Source: Chryseobacterium daeguense DSM 19388 (GTDB lineage: Bacteria > Bacteroidota > Bacteroidia > Flavobacteriales > Weeksellaceae). Taken from it: DNA of 64,000 bases. The stretch is taken from assembly GCF_000430825.1 (NCBI RefSeq), contig NZ_AUMT01000002.1, forward strand, positions 62,001 through 126,000, given 5' to 3'. Below, piece after piece: positions 41,010 to 49,707 of the stretch (the stretch's first letter is position 1; the number at the start of each line of letters is the position of its first letter). The notes beneath the pieces are model-generated. The model was given only the letters and a program-made list of their open reading frames with translations. It had not been told where the DNA came from and did not search any database. The position numbers and the translations under genes are program-made.

Positions 41010-43276
41010 GAATAAGGGAAATCCTGTTCATTAGTTCCTCTTTCTTTATTCGGTTTAGAAGTCATATCAAATTTCAATGTTGCTCCTTTCAATAATTCCT
41101 GGTGGCTCAGCCAGTTTTTAGAATATTTTTTTCCTTTAAATTGTAAAGAATTGACGTAAAGGTTTTCATTGCTGTTGTTATCAGCTTTAATTTCAATGGT
41201 TTTTCCGTTTTCTAAATGAATTTTGGCATTTTTAAACAATGGAGCGCCTAAAACATACTGATCCGTTGCCGGAGTTACCGGATAAAAACCAAGCGCCGAG
41301 AAAATATACCAGGCCGAAGTCTGGCCGTTATCCTCATCACCGCAATATCCATCCGGAGTTGGCTGGTAAAGACGATTCATTGTCTCACGAACCCAATATT
41401 GTGTCTTCCACGGCTCTCCGGAGTAATTGTACAAGTAGATAATATGCTGAGCAGGTTGATTTCCGTGAGCATACTGTCCCATATTCGTATTTACCATTTC
41501 CTGAATTTCATGAATGGTTGAACCATAATAAGAATCATCAAAAACAGGAGGTAATTCAAATATTTGATCTAATTTTTTTGAAAATTCTTTTCTTCCGCCC
41601 ATCAGTTTTGCCAGTCCGTCAATATCCTGAAAAACCGACCAGGTATAATGCCATGAATTTCCTTCCGTAAACGCATCGCCCCATTTGAATGGATTGAATG
41701 GTGTCTGAAAACTTCCGTCCTGATTTCTTCCGCGGGCTAATTTTGTTTCAGGATCAATGACTTTCTGGAAATTTTGAGAGCGTCTGTAATATTCTTTCCA
41801 TTCAGATTCGGGTTTTCCTAAAGCTTTTCCTAATTGAGCAATCGCAAAATCATCATAAGCGTATTCCAAAGTTCTCGCCGCGTTTTCATTGATTTTTACG
41901 TCATAAGGGACATAGCCCAATTTTTTATAATATTCAATTCCCAATCTGCCCGTGGCTTGTGGACCTTCATTATTGGCTCCGTGAAGCAAAGCCTGATATA
42001 AAGTTTCAATATCATAGCCTCGCAGCCCTTTCATGTAGGCATCTGCAACCACCGAAGCAGAATTATTTCCAATCATAATATCAGAATACGAGGGACTCGA
42101 CCATTCCGGAAGCCAGCCGCCTTCTTTGTAATCATTAATTAACCCTTTCTGCATTTCAATATTGATGCTTGGATACACTAAGTTCAGAAAAGGGTAGAGC
42201 GCCCTGAAGGTGTCCCAGAAGCCGGTTCCTGCAAAACGATATCCAGCTTCCGTTTTCCCTGAATACGGACTGTAATGAACAACTTCTCCAGCTTTGTTTA
42301 TTTCATACATTTTGTGAGGAAAGCAGAGCATTCTGTATAATGAAGAATAAAAAGTTCTCATTTGATCAATAGTTCCGCCTGCGACTTCAACTCGTTTTAG
42401 TTTTTCGTTCCACGCCGTTTTGGCTTTATGTAAAGTTTCATCGAATGAATCTTTGCTTAATTCCCTTTGTAAATTTAATTCTGCCTGTTCCAAACTGATG
42501 AAGGAAGAAGCAACCTTTAAATTCACTTTTTCGCCTTTTTTGGTCGCAAAACCAACAATTGCACCACAATGATCTCCTGTGATTTCCAGCGCATCTTTTA
42601 CAAAATCTTTATCCTTCCAGGCTGAATATTTCGTGAATGGTTTATCAGCATAAATCACAAAATAATTTTTAAAACCAACCAGTTTTCCTCTCGAATATCT
42701 TGTTGAATACCCTGTAATTTTATTTTGAGATGGAATAATCGTAATGCTGGAACCTTTATCAAAGGCATCCACCACAAACCATGAATTTTCAGAATCCGGG
42801 TAGGTTAAACGCAGTTGGGCAGCTCTTTCTGTCGGGGTAAGTTCTGCTGTTACATTATGATCTGCCAGATAGACACTGTAATAATAAGGTTTTGAAACCT
42901 CTGATTTATTGGAAAACCAACTCGCTCTTTCGTCTTCATTAAAACGCATTTTACCGGTTACAGGCATGATGGAAAACATTCCGTAATCATTCATCCAGGG
43001 AGAAGGCTGATGCGTTTGCTTAATTCCGCGGATTTTATCAGCATCGTAAGTGTATTGCCATCCGTTTCCGTTTTTTCCGGTTTGGGGCGTCCAAAGGTTC
43101 ATTCCGTGAGGAACAGCAACAGCAGGATAGGTGTTTCCATTGGAAAAGGAAGGTTTTGAAAGTGAGCCGATTAACGGATTTACAAATTCTTCCGGATTTT
43201 GAGGCGAGTTTTCAACCCATTGAGATTTTAAATGGGAGAAAGGTATAATTAAAAGGAGTAAAAGAATTTTTTTCAT
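40973..43276 (-). CDS. GH92-family glycoside hydrolase (alpha-mannosidase type)
   Basis: GH92 enzymes are calcium-dependent exo-alpha-mannosidases that trim mannans or N-glycans. The 767 residues begin with a signal peptide (about 1-18), then VNPLIGSLSKPSFSNGNTYP and AVPHGMNLWTPQ, the usual start of the family. Seen later are GFWDTFRALYPFLNLVYP, GGWLPEWSSPSYSDIMIGN, NSWHYTWSVFQD and GYCGDEDNGQTSAWYIFSALG, which carries the catalytic acidic residues. No SusC/D pair is next to it, so it stands alone. Its stop overlaps the convergent gene at 41009. Confidence 0.93.
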   Translation of the reverse strand: MKKILLLLLIIPFSHLKSQWVENSPQNPEEFVNPLIGSLSKPSFSNGNTYPAVAVPHGMNLWTPQTGKNGNGWQYTYDADKIRGIKQTHQPSPWMNDYGMFSIMPVTGKMRFNEDERASWFSNKSEVSKPYYYSVYLADHNVTAELTPTERAAQLRLTYPDSENSWFVVDAFDKGSSITIIPSQNKITGYSTRYSRGKLVGFKNYFVIYADKPFTKYSAWKDKDFVKDALEITGDHCGAIVGFATKKGEKVNLKVASSFISLEQAELNLQRELSKDSFDETLHKAKTAWNEKLKRVEVAGGTIDQMRTFYSSLYRMLCFPHKMYEINKAGEVVHYSPYSGKTEAGYRFAGTGFWDTFRALYPFLNLVYPSINIEMQKGLINDYKEGGWLPEWSSPSYSDIMIGNNSASVVADAYMKGLRGYDIETLYQALLHGANNEGPQATGRLGIEYYKKLGYVPYDVKINENAARTLEYAYDDFAIAQLGKALGKPESEWKEYYRRSQNFQKVIDPETKLARGRNQDGSFQTPFNPFKWGDAFTEGNSWHYTWSVFQDIDGLAKLMGGRKEFSKKLDQIFELPPVFDDSYYGSTIHEIQEMVNTNMGQYAHGNQPAQHIIYLYNYSGEPWKTQYWVRETMNRLYQPTPDGYCGDEDNGQTSAWYIFSALGFYPVTPATDQYVLGAPLFKNAKIHLENGKTIEIKADNNSNENLYVNSLQFKGKKYSKNWLSHQELLKGATLKFDMTSKPNKERGTNEQDFPYSYSPVSLSIPTL

Positions 43277-43512
43277 TTTTAAAAATACGTTTGAAATTTT
43301 TAAAGATTTTCAATGGGAAAAGTTAAAGATTTTATTTAAATGTAGAATCATAAAAAGATTCCGGTAGCTTATAGGTTTTAAAACCCATAAAAATTCTTAA
43401 CAGTATGATATTCCATTTTACAAAAGTATTAATGTTTTTACGGGATAAAAATTGTGCTATTTATGTTTAAATGAGATTTAAAATTAAGAACAGGAATTAT
43501 CCCGCATTTTAT

Positions 43513-43520
43513 TATCTTTG
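43513..43520 (+). promoter_or_regulatory. lepA promoter -7 box
   Basis: TATCTTTG is an exact TAnnTTTG match 19 bp before the lepA ATG. Confidence 0.5.
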
Positions 43521-43539
43521 CAAATTACAAGGTTCTTAA

Positions 43540-45336
43540 ATGAAAAACATACGAAATTTTTGCATAATCGCCCATATCGACCACGGTAAAAGTACTTTGG
43601 CGGATCGTCTTCTGGAGTATACCAATACGGTGACCCAGAGAGAACTACAGTCTCAGACGCTGGATGATATGGATTTGGAGAAAGAACGCGGGATTACGAT
43701 TAAGTCTCACGCCATCCAGATGGATTATGAATATAAAGGAGAAAAATATATTTTAAATCTGATTGATACACCGGGACACGTTGACTTTTCTTACGAAGTT
43801 TCCCGTTCTATTGCTGCCTGTGAAGGTGCGCTTCTTATTGTAGATGCAGCGCAAAGTATTCAGGCACAGACAATTAGTAATTTATACTTAGCGTTGGAAA
43901 ATGACTTAACAATCATTCCGATTTTGAATAAAATTGACCTTCCTTCTGCAAATCCTGAAGAAGTAACAGATGAAATTATGAATTTAATAGGTTGCGAATA
44001 TGAAGATGTTTTAAGGGTTTCAGGAAAAACAGGTGAAGGTGTTCATCACTTATTAGAGCAGATTGTGGAAAGAATTCCGGCTCCGGTTGGAGATCCGGAT
44101 GCTCCGCTTCAGGCTTTGATCTTTGATTCTGTTTATAATCCTTTTAGAGGGATTGAAGCCTATTTCAAAGTCGTAAACGGAAGTATTTCTAAAAACGAAA
44201 AAATTAAATTCTTCGCAACAGGAAAGGAATATGGAGCTGATGAAGTAGGTACATTAAAGCTGAAGCAGGTTCCAAAGAAAACGATCCAATGTGGAGATGT
44301 AGGATATTTGATTTCAGGGATTAAAGATGCAAGGGAAGTAAAAGTAGGGGATACCATCACTTCTTTTGAAAATCCGGCACCCGCTCCCATTGAGGGTTTT
44401 GAGGAAGTAAAGCCAATGGTTTTCGCAGGTATTTATCCTATTGATTCTGAAGATTTTGAAGAATTAAGATTCTCTCTGGAAAAATTAAGATTAAATGATG
44501 CTTCCCTGGTTTTCGAGCCGGAAAGTTCTGCAGCTCTTGGTTTTGGTTTCCGTTGCGGTTTCCTGGGAATGCTTCACATGGAAATTGTTCAGGAAAGACT
44601 GGACAGAGAGTTCAATATGAACGTGATTACTACGGTTCCGAACGTTTCTTATTTTGGTTATACTAAAAAAGAACCGGAAGTTCCGATCCTGATCAACAAC
44701 CCGTCTGAAATGATGGATCCTTCCACCATGGATAGAGTAGAAGAGCCTTTCATCAAGGCTTCGATCATTACGAAATCTGATTTCGTAGGTGCTGTCATGA
44801 CGCTTTGTATTGAGAAAAGAGGTGAGATTGTTAACCAGAGTTATTTAACATCAGAAAGAGTTGAATTAATTTTCAATATGCCTTTGGCTGAGGTTGTTTT
44901 TGACTTCTATGACAGGCTGAAATCTATTTCCAAGGGTTATGCTTCGTTCGATTATCATCCGATAGGATTCAGGGCTTCTAAACTCGTAAAAATGGATATT
45001 TTGATCAACGGGGACATGGTGGATGCACTTTCTTCATTGATTCACGATTCTAATGCCTATCACATTGGTAAAAAAATGTGTGAAAAGCTTCGTGAATTGA
45101 TTCCCAGACAGCAGTTTGATATTGCAGTTCAGGCAGCATTGGGAACAAAAGTTATTGCCAGAGAAACGATTAAAGCATTAAGAAAAGACGTTACTGCAAA
45201 ATGTTATGGAGGGGATATTTCCAGAAAGAGAAAACTTCTTGAAAAACAGAAAGAAGGTAAGAAAAAAATGAAGCAGATTGGTAGAGTGGAAGTACCGCAA
45301 TCAGCATTCATGGCTGTTTTGAAACTAAATGATTAA
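43540..45336 (+). CDS. lepA: Elongation factor 4
   Basis: LepA is a ribosome-associated GTPase that back-translocates stalled ribosomes and helps initiation and ribosome assembly. The full 598 residues show the G1 loop [14 protein letters not shown] (10-23), RGITIKSHA (G2), DTPGHVDF (G3), NKIDLP (G4), EF-G-like domains II, III and V, and the LepA-specific C-terminal domain with [20 protein letters not shown] and [14 protein letters not shown]. It stands alone with its own promoter and a perfect palindromic terminator. Confidence 0.97.
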   Translation: MKNIRNFCIIAHIDHGKSTLADRLLEYTNTVTQRELQSQTLDDMDLEKERGITIKSHAIQMDYEYKGEKYILNLIDTPGHVDFSYEVSRSIAACEGALLIVDAAQSIQAQTISNLYLALENDLTIIPILNKIDLPSANPEEVTDEIMNLIGCEYEDVLRVSGKTGEGVHHLLEQIVERIPAPVGDPDAPLQALIFDSVYNPFRGIEAYFKVVNGSISKNEKIKFFATGKEYGADEVGTLKLKQVPKKTIQCGDVGYLISGIKDAREVKVGDTITSFENPAPAPIEGFEEVKPMVFAGIYPIDSEDFEELRFSLEKLRLNDASLVFEPESSAALGFGFRCGFLGMLHMEIVQERLDREFNMNVITTVPNVSYFGYTKKEPEVPILINNPSEMMDPSTMDRVEEPFIKASIITKSDFVGAVMTLCIEKRGEIVNQSYLTSERVELIFNMPLAEVVFDFYDRLKSISKGYASFDYHPIGFRASKLVKMDILINGDMVDALSSLIHDSNAYHIGKKMCEKLRELIPRQQFDIAVQAALGTKVIARETIKALRKDVTAKCYGGDISRKRKLLEKQKEGKKKMKQIGRVEVPQSAFMAVLKLND

Positions 45337-45372
45337 GTTAAGAGCCAAGTAAAAAAGGCGAAAGATAAAAGC

Positions 45373-45402
45373 AAAATCCGCAGAAATTTCTGCGGATTTT
45401 TT
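45373..45402 (+). terminator. Terminator after lepA
   Basis: A perfect 28-bp palindrome: AAAATCCGCAGAAA followed at once by TTTCTGCGGATTTT and more T. It lies between convergent genes and could also serve the DUF1579 gene. Confidence 0.8.
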
Positions 45403-45421
45403 ATTAGGGTTTAGTATATCT

Positions 45422-46051
45422 TTATTTCCTTGTATATTTTATTTCCATAGTTTTGAACTCTTTTCCGGTCTTGGAATCCGGGCCGTACATTTCCATGGTC
45501 TGGTGATTATCATCCACAAAGGTAAAGACTTCCCTTACATCACAATCTTTTTCAGGTCTTGCCGGATCTGTCATTTTTCCTTTGAATTCTATAGATTTTT
45601 TTGAGGCATTCCATTCACCCTCCATGTGCATGATTCCTGTTCCCATATTGTCGATCCAGGAGCTTACAAATTTCTTTTTTGCATTGTCATATCCCAGCAT
45701 ACTGATTCCTTCGAAAGGCATTCCCATAAAATTCCCTTTATGCTCACTCATTTGGTAACGCCCGCCCAGAACCATTTTGTTCACGGCTTCTGTAGTGCTT
45801 GTCATGGGTTGCCCGCCGTTTTCCATCCACATGGTGGTTTGTCCGGTCCAGTTTCCGTCAGATTTCGCAAGCATTTTGTGCATATCTCCCGGAGTTGCAA
45901 AATCCATCCATGCTTTGGTAGCCGTTGCAGAATCTACAGGTTTCCATTCTGCCGAGTCTGTTTTTTTAGAATCTGAGTTGGCAGGAACTTTTCCTTTTTC
46001 ACAAGCTGCCAATAGGAAAACAGCACAAACAGTACATAATAAATTTTTCAT
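45422..46051 (-). CDS. DUF1579 family lipoprotein
   Basis: A 209-residue lipoprotein: signal peptide with lipobox LAAC (Cys17), a Lys/Ser/Asp-rich linker, then a DUF1579 domain (about 50-205). The domain contains DGNWTGQTTMWMENGGQPM, GGRYQMSEHKGNFMGMPFEG, GYDNAKKKFVSSWIDNMGTG and EVFTFVDDNHQTMEMY. The domain is a lipocalin-like barrel of unknown ligand, common in secreted proteins. It is divergent from the NrtR-like regulator; both starts share a 122-bp spacer. Confidence 0.85.
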   Translation of the reverse strand: MKNLLCTVCAVFLLAACEKGKVPANSDSKKTDSAEWKPVDSATATKAWMDFATPGDMHKMLAKSDGNWTGQTTMWMENGGQPMTSTTEAVNKMVLGGRYQMSEHKGNFMGMPFEGISMLGYDNAKKKFVSSWIDNMGTGIMHMEGEWNASKKSIEFKGKMTDPARPEKDCDVREVFTFVDDNHQTMEMYGPDSKTGKEFKTMEIKYTRK

Positions 46052-46117
46052 AATCGTTTAGTTTTAAGTTGTTTATAAATTTAATGAAAATTATAAAGCA
46101 AATTTTTTTATTTTAAG

Positions 46118-46162
46118 TTTGATAATGATTATTCTAAGCTTAACTTTGTGTATTCACAACGC
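46118..46162 (+). promoter_or_regulatory. Promoter and operator of the NrtR-like gene
   Basis: TTTG (46118-46121), 19 bp, then TAACTTTG (46141-46148): a full Bacteroidota promoter. Starting on the last G of the -7 box is GTGTATTCACAACGC (46148-46162), inside the wider arms TTTGTGT and ACGCAAA. The same element occurs three times before the operon at 47213. Its place over the transcription start fits repression; autoregulation is inferred. Confidence 0.65.
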
Positions 46163-46173
46163 AAATCAATACA

Positions 46174-46869
46174 ATGGAGTCTCCAAAAAAATTACAGGAT
46201 ATAAAAGTTGCCGTAGATGCCGTTATTTTCGGATATTTTGATAAAAAAGATCTTCAGCTATTGTTGATTAAAAGAAATATTGAACCTTTTAAAGGAGGTT
46301 GGGCGCTGCCGGGCGGACTCGTTCTTGACGATGAAAATCTGGATGACGCAGTGAGACGAGAACTTTATGAAGAAGCGGGCATAAAGCCCGATTTTCTGGA
46401 ACAGCTTTACACTTTTGGGAATGTAGGCCGCGATCCGAGAAATCGTGTTGTTTCGATAGCTTATTTGGGGCTTGTTAATCCTTCTTATCACGAACTTTTT
46501 GCAGATTCTGATGCAGATGATGCACAATGGTTCAGCGTAAATCAGCTTCCGAAGCTGGCGTTTGACCATCAAAGTATTATTGAGACTGCATTAAAAAGAC
46601 TCCGTACCAAAATTCAGTATCAGCCGATTGGTTTCAATCTTTTGAATGAAGAATTTGCCTTTTCCGACTTGGAGAATTTATACAAAACCATTATCGGAAA
46701 GGAAATCGACCGCCGGAATTTCCGCAAAAAAATAATGAGCTACGGACTTCTTAATGAAACCAACAACATAAAAAAAGAAGGCAGTGGCAGACCTGGAAAG
46801 CTTTTTACTTTTAATCAGAAAAAATATAAAGAACTGGAAGAGCAGGGATTTTATTTTGAAATTAAATAG
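46174..46869 (+). CDS. nrtR: NrtR-like Nudix transcriptional regulator
   Basis: NrtR regulators join an ADP-ribose-binding Nudix domain to a winged helix and control NAD-related genes. Here 231 residues: Nudix domain 8-145 with a fully consensus Nudix box at 48-70 (GLVLDDE, then RRELYEEAGI), and a winged helix about 155-228 containing DRRNFRKKIMSYGLL and SGRPGKLF. The intact box means pyrophosphatase activity is possible. The related AraR-type arabinose regulators of Bacteroidota share this layout, but no sugar genes are nearby, whereas NAD/ADP-ribose genes follow, so the NAD role is preferred. The gene ends in a two-hairpin repeat serving as terminator. Confidence 0.82.
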   Translation: MESPKKLQDIKVAVDAVIFGYFDKKDLQLLLIKRNIEPFKGGWALPGGLVLDDENLDDAVRRELYEEAGIKPDFLEQLYTFGNVGRDPRNRVVSIAYLGLVNPSYHELFADSDADDAQWFSVNQLPKLAFDHQSIIETALKRLRTKIQYQPIGFNLLNEEFAFSDLENLYKTIIGKEIDRRNFRKKIMSYGLLNETNNIKKEGSGRPGKLFTFNQKKYKELEEQGFYFEIK

Positions 46870-46894
46870 CTGTTCTTAAACAGAACTTTACGAA

Positions 46895-46956
46895 TCAATA
46901 GGAACGGGCTTTAGCCCGTTTTTTATCAATAAGCAACCATTGGCTTTAGCCAAAAC
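46895..46956 (+). repeat. Two-hairpin GGGCTTTAGCCC repeat, copy 1 (with terminator)
   Basis: AACGGGCTTTAGCCCGTT with a following T run (46903-46925), then TTGGCTTTAGCCAA (46940-46953). Copy 2 is at 49523-49582 with the same order and flanks. Here the first hairpin lies just after the nrtR stop and should end its transcript. Confidence 0.75.
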
Positions 46957-47056
46957 GTTAAAAATAAAAATAGTTAAATCATTTTATTTTCAAAAACATC
47001 TATATTATTTTAGAAGTTACAGAATTTTTTATTCTGATAATCAATTATTTGGACTT

Positions 47057-47205
47057 ATTAGTGTAAAATTAACGCAAATAAATTTGGTTTATAAAAGTAT
47101 ATTCTTTTACATTTGTGTGATAATAACGCAATAAAAACTTGCTCTTATAGAAATTAATGCTTAACCGTGCACTTTTTAATTAGCGTAAAAATAACACAAA
47201 TAAAA
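47057..47205 (+). promoter_or_regulatory. Promoter with three NrtR-type operator sites before the ADP-ribose operon
   Basis: TTTG (47082-47085), 22 bp, then TACATTTG (47108-47115) is a good promoter. Operator-like palindromes: GTGTAAAATTAACGC (47060-47074), GTGTGATAATAACGC (47115-47129, starting on the last G of the -7 box) and GCGTAAAAATAACAC (47183-47197). All share TT[TA]G before and, for two, AAATAAA after. Centres are 55 and 68 bp apart, which could allow looping. The 343-bp spacer 46870-47212 otherwise holds the hairpin repeat; a 64-codon frame there is not credible. Confidence 0.65.
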
Positions 47206-47212
47206 ATGAATT

Positions 47213-47548
47213 ATGGAAGAAGACTTAAAACCCAGATTCATCGAGTCGTTACAAAGAAATAATGACCAGATAAGAGAAGACCGTGCCCGAATTATCGGAG
47301 AAGATGCAGCGCTGATTTACAGGCGGCGAGTGGAAGATATCGAACTGAAAATCAAAAAGCTGGAAAGAGAGCAGGAAGGCTTAACCGACATCAGTCCCTT
47401 AGACAAAAACAGTTTGACATTCGCTGATTTTCAGCCGGAAGCATTTGTTCAGAGAGACATAGAATTATCACTAACAATCAGAAATTTAAATATTCAGCTG
47501 GAATTGACAAGAAACAGATTTGAATATTTATTCGGCAAAAAAATTTAA
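47213..47548 (+). CDS. Coiled-coil protein, first gene of the ADP-ribose operon
   Basis: A 111-residue, highly charged, helical protein with heptad-like stretches (YRRRVEDIELKIKKLEREQE, about 42-61, and IRNLNIQLELTRNRFEYLF at the end). No signal peptide. I do not recognise a family. It starts 16 bp after the third operator-like site and is followed three bases later by the VWA gene, so it is the lead gene of the operon. A structural or adaptor role for the VWA protein is a guess. Confidence 0.7.
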   Translation: MEEDLKPRFIESLQRNNDQIREDRARIIGEDAALIYRRRVEDIELKIKKLEREQEGLTDISPLDKNSLTFADFQPEAFVQRDIELSLTIRNLNIQLELTRNRFEYLFGKKI

Positions 47549-47551
47549 GTT

Positions 47552-48418
47552 ATGGGAAGTACAAGATACGACATGGACGCTCGTTTTGACAGAGCAAGAA
47601 AAGCAGGATATGCATCAAAATCTGCAAGTGAAATTTTCACGCAGAATGCAAAAAGAAAAGCACACGAATCGATGAATCCGCACGGCATTTCTTTTAGAGA
47701 ATCAAGGGATTCTTCAGTTCATCCTAATTCAGTTCCTATTATTTTGGGATTGGATGTCACAGGAAGTATGGGACATATTCCTTATGATTTGATTCAGGAA
47801 GGATTACCAAAACTGATGGGTGGAATTATCCAGGGCGGTGTTCCCGATGCAGCACTCCTATTTTTAGGAATAGGTGATCATGAATGTGACGGCTATCCTT
47901 TGCAGGTCGGTCAGTTCGAATCTGGAGATGAAGAGCTTGATATGTGGTTAACAAGAACTTATATTGAATCCGGAGGCGGAGGAAATGCCGGAGAAAGCTA
48001 TTTACTGGCTTGGTATTTTGCCGCTTTTCATACAAGAACAGATGCCTTTGAGAAAAGGAATCAGAAAGGATTGTTATTCACTGTTGGCGACGAACCTTGT
48101 CTGAAAACACTTCCGGCTTCCGCGATCAGGGAAATTATGGGAACAGGTCAGCAGACTTTTAAGCATACCGAATTACTGGCAGAAGCACAAAAGAAATATG
48201 AAGTTTTTCACATCAGTGTTTTGCATTCCGGACAGGCTGTAAATGCCGGTAAAGGATGGAAAGATCTTTTGGGACAAAACTGTTTGTCAATCGAAGATTA
48301 CAGAGATGTTCCGAAGGTGATCAAAGATGTGGTTTGCAGCAGATTTAAAGATCGTTTTACAAAAACAACAGATGGACGGACAGATTTAGGAGATTTAGAT
48401 CATATTCAAATGTATTAA
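47552..48418 (+). CDS. von Willebrand factor A-like domain protein
   Basis: A 288-residue cytoplasmic protein with a VWA-type fold. The metal-site loop is LGLDVTGSMG (Asp68, Thr70, Ser72: a DxTxS variant of DxSxS), then a Gly-rich loop ESGGGGNAGESYLLA and LLFTVGDEPCLKTLP with a later Asp. The N-terminal 60 residues, starting GSTRYDMDARFDRARKAGYA, are an own, probably conserved, extension. VWA proteins usually act as adaptors or chaperones in complexes; here the likely partners are the neighbouring coiled-coil and PurA-like proteins. Gap to the next gene two bases. Confidence 0.75.
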   Translation: MGSTRYDMDARFDRARKAGYASKSASEIFTQNAKRKAHESMNPHGISFRESRDSSVHPNSVPIILGLDVTGSMGHIPYDLIQEGLPKLMGGIIQGGVPDAALLFLGIGDHECDGYPLQVGQFESGDEELDMWLTRTYIESGGGGNAGESYLLAWYFAAFHTRTDAFEKRNQKGLLFTVGDEPCLKTLPASAIREIMGTGQQTFKHTELLAEAQKKYEVFHISVLHSGQAVNAGKGWKDLLGQNCLSIEDYRDVPKVIKDVVCSRFKDRFTKTTDGRTDLGDLDHIQMY

Positions 48419-48420
48419 AA

Positions 48421-49491
48421 ATGAAAACAGCACAAATAGTTATAGGCTTAGGATTTGGTGACGAAGGAAAGGGCATCACCACCGATTTTCTGGCTCAGCA
48501 GCATCCTGAGTCTGTAGTTATTCGGTTTTCGGGTGGTCAGCAGGCGGCGCATACGGTGATGATTGATGATAAAAAGCATATTCATTCCAGCTTTGCAAGT
48601 GGAGCGTTGCGTGGCTTGCCTTCGTATTTTACAGAACACTGTACGATTCATCCGCCGTTTTTGTTCAATGAAAGGGAAGAATTAGTTCAGAAAGGTGGAA
48701 ATATTGAATTACATATTCATCCGTTAGCCAAAGTAACAACGCCTTTTGATGTGCAATACAACAGAAGAAATATCAAAAATCTGGAACACGGAACATGCGG
48801 AAAAGGAGTGGGTGCAACCATGAAAAGAAATGAAAGTCCGTTTAAATTATTTGCTGTTGATTTAATCGCTCCAAGGACGATGCTGATTGAAAAATTAAAA
48901 GGAATTGCAAATTATTACGGATTTGAAGAAGGAGAAGAAATTGAAACAGCCTTGCAGGATTTTTTAGAAGCAATTGATAAAATCGACTGGAAAATAGAAG
49001 GGTATGAGTATTTAAAATCATTTGATCACCTTATTTTTGAAGGAAGCCAGGGAATTTTACTGGATATGGATCATGGCGTTTTTCCGAACGTGACCTATGC
49101 GAATACAACTTCAAAAAATGCGTATGAAATCTGTAAATTATTAAAAATTGAAGATATAGAAATGTTTTACGTGACCAGAAGTTACTCTACCCGTCACGGA
49201 AGCGGATGGATGAGCAATGAAAAGTCACTAAAACTGAAAAATAATCAGGAAGAAACCTGTACTTTTAATGAATATCAAAAGGATTTGCGTTTTGGAGATC
49301 TGGATTATGATGTATTAAATTATGCCTTAAAGTTGGACGAAGCCTACGTTGTTGCACAGAAGAAAAATCTGGTGGTAACCTGTCTTGATCAATTAGATGA
49401 AGCGTTTAAAATTGAAAATCTTAAGATGAAATTTGATGCAGTTTTTGGATCTTATTCTCCGTATTCAAAGGATTTTAAACAAATTTATTGA
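48421..49491 (+). CDS. Adenylosuccinate synthetase-like protein (short PurA paralogue)
   Basis: PurA joins aspartate to IMP using GTP. This 356-residue paralogue keeps the phosphate loop GLGFGDEGKG with the catalytic Asp, the base His in GGQQAAHTV, HGTCGKGVGAT, FEGSQGILLDMDHGVFPNVT and NTTSKNA. It is about 70 residues shorter than PurA. The usual late arginine loop (TTGRPRR followed by CGW) is replaced by RFGDLDYDVLNYALKLDE. The place inside an ADP-ribose operon and the altered substrate loop suggest another nucleotide or amino-acid substrate. The housekeeping purA is presumably elsewhere. Confidence 0.8.
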   Translation: MKTAQIVIGLGFGDEGKGITTDFLAQQHPESVVIRFSGGQQAAHTVMIDDKKHIHSSFASGALRGLPSYFTEHCTIHPPFLFNEREELVQKGGNIELHIHPLAKVTTPFDVQYNRRNIKNLEHGTCGKGVGATMKRNESPFKLFAVDLIAPRTMLIEKLKGIANYYGFEEGEEIETALQDFLEAIDKIDWKIEGYEYLKSFDHLIFEGSQGILLDMDHGVFPNVTYANTTSKNAYEICKLLKIEDIEMFYVTRSYSTRHGSGWMSNEKSLKLKNNQEETCTFNEYQKDLRFGDLDYDVLNYALKLDEAYVVAQKKNLVVTCLDQLDEAFKIENLKMKFDAVFGSYSPYSKDFKQIY

Positions 49492-49522
49492 TGAAAAATT
49501 AATAATTAAACGCAATATTTAT

Positions 49523-49582
49523 ATCAATAGGAATGGGCTTTAGCCCATTTTATAATAAAAGAATTCAATGGCTTTGGCCAAA
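49523..49582 (+). repeat. Two-hairpin GGGCTTTAGCCC repeat, copy 2
   Basis: AATGGGCTTTAGCCCATT (49531-49549) and then ATGGCTTTGGCCA (49568-49580), with the leading ATCAATAGGAA also shared with copy 1 at 46895. It is inserted between the PurA-like and fusion genes. The poly-T tail is weaker than in copy 1. Confidence 0.7.
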
Positions 49583-49608
49583 TTAATATAAATATATGAC
49601 TTTGAAAA

Positions 49609-49687
49609 CTTTGCTGAGTTGAACGCCTTTGCGAACTTAAAAATCAATAAATTATTAACAAAAAGCCTTTGTGGACTTTGCGTTAAA
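49609..49687 (+). repeat. GCTGAGT...TTGCGTTAAA dispersed repeat, copy 2
   Basis: TTTGCTGAGTTGAACGCC and TTTGCGAACTTAAAAA on the left; CCTTTGTGGACTTTGCGTTA on the right; a variable AT-rich middle. It ends 21 bp before the fusion gene and directly follows hairpin repeat copy 2 in the 216-bp gap. Confidence 0.75.
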
Positions 49688-49707
49688 AATAAAATATAAA
49701 AAGTAAA

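Noticed and set aside
40973..43276. GH92 as part of a polysaccharide utilisation locus
   Set aside because: No SusC/SusD pair, sugar regulator or other glycoside hydrolase nearby.
46174..46869. AraR-type arabinose regulator
   Set aside because: No arabinose or other sugar-use genes are adjacent; NAD/ADP-ribose genes and matching operator sites follow.
46940..47134. 64-codon plus-strand frame between nrtR and the operon
   Set aside because: It begins in a hairpin repeat and runs through the promoter and two operator-like sites, with a biased Phe/Lys/Ile composition; a chance frame.
48421..49491. PurZ-type phage 2-aminoadenine pathway enzyme
   Set aside because: The PurA catalytic Asp (GDEGKG) is retained and no phage or DNA-polymerase partner genes are near.
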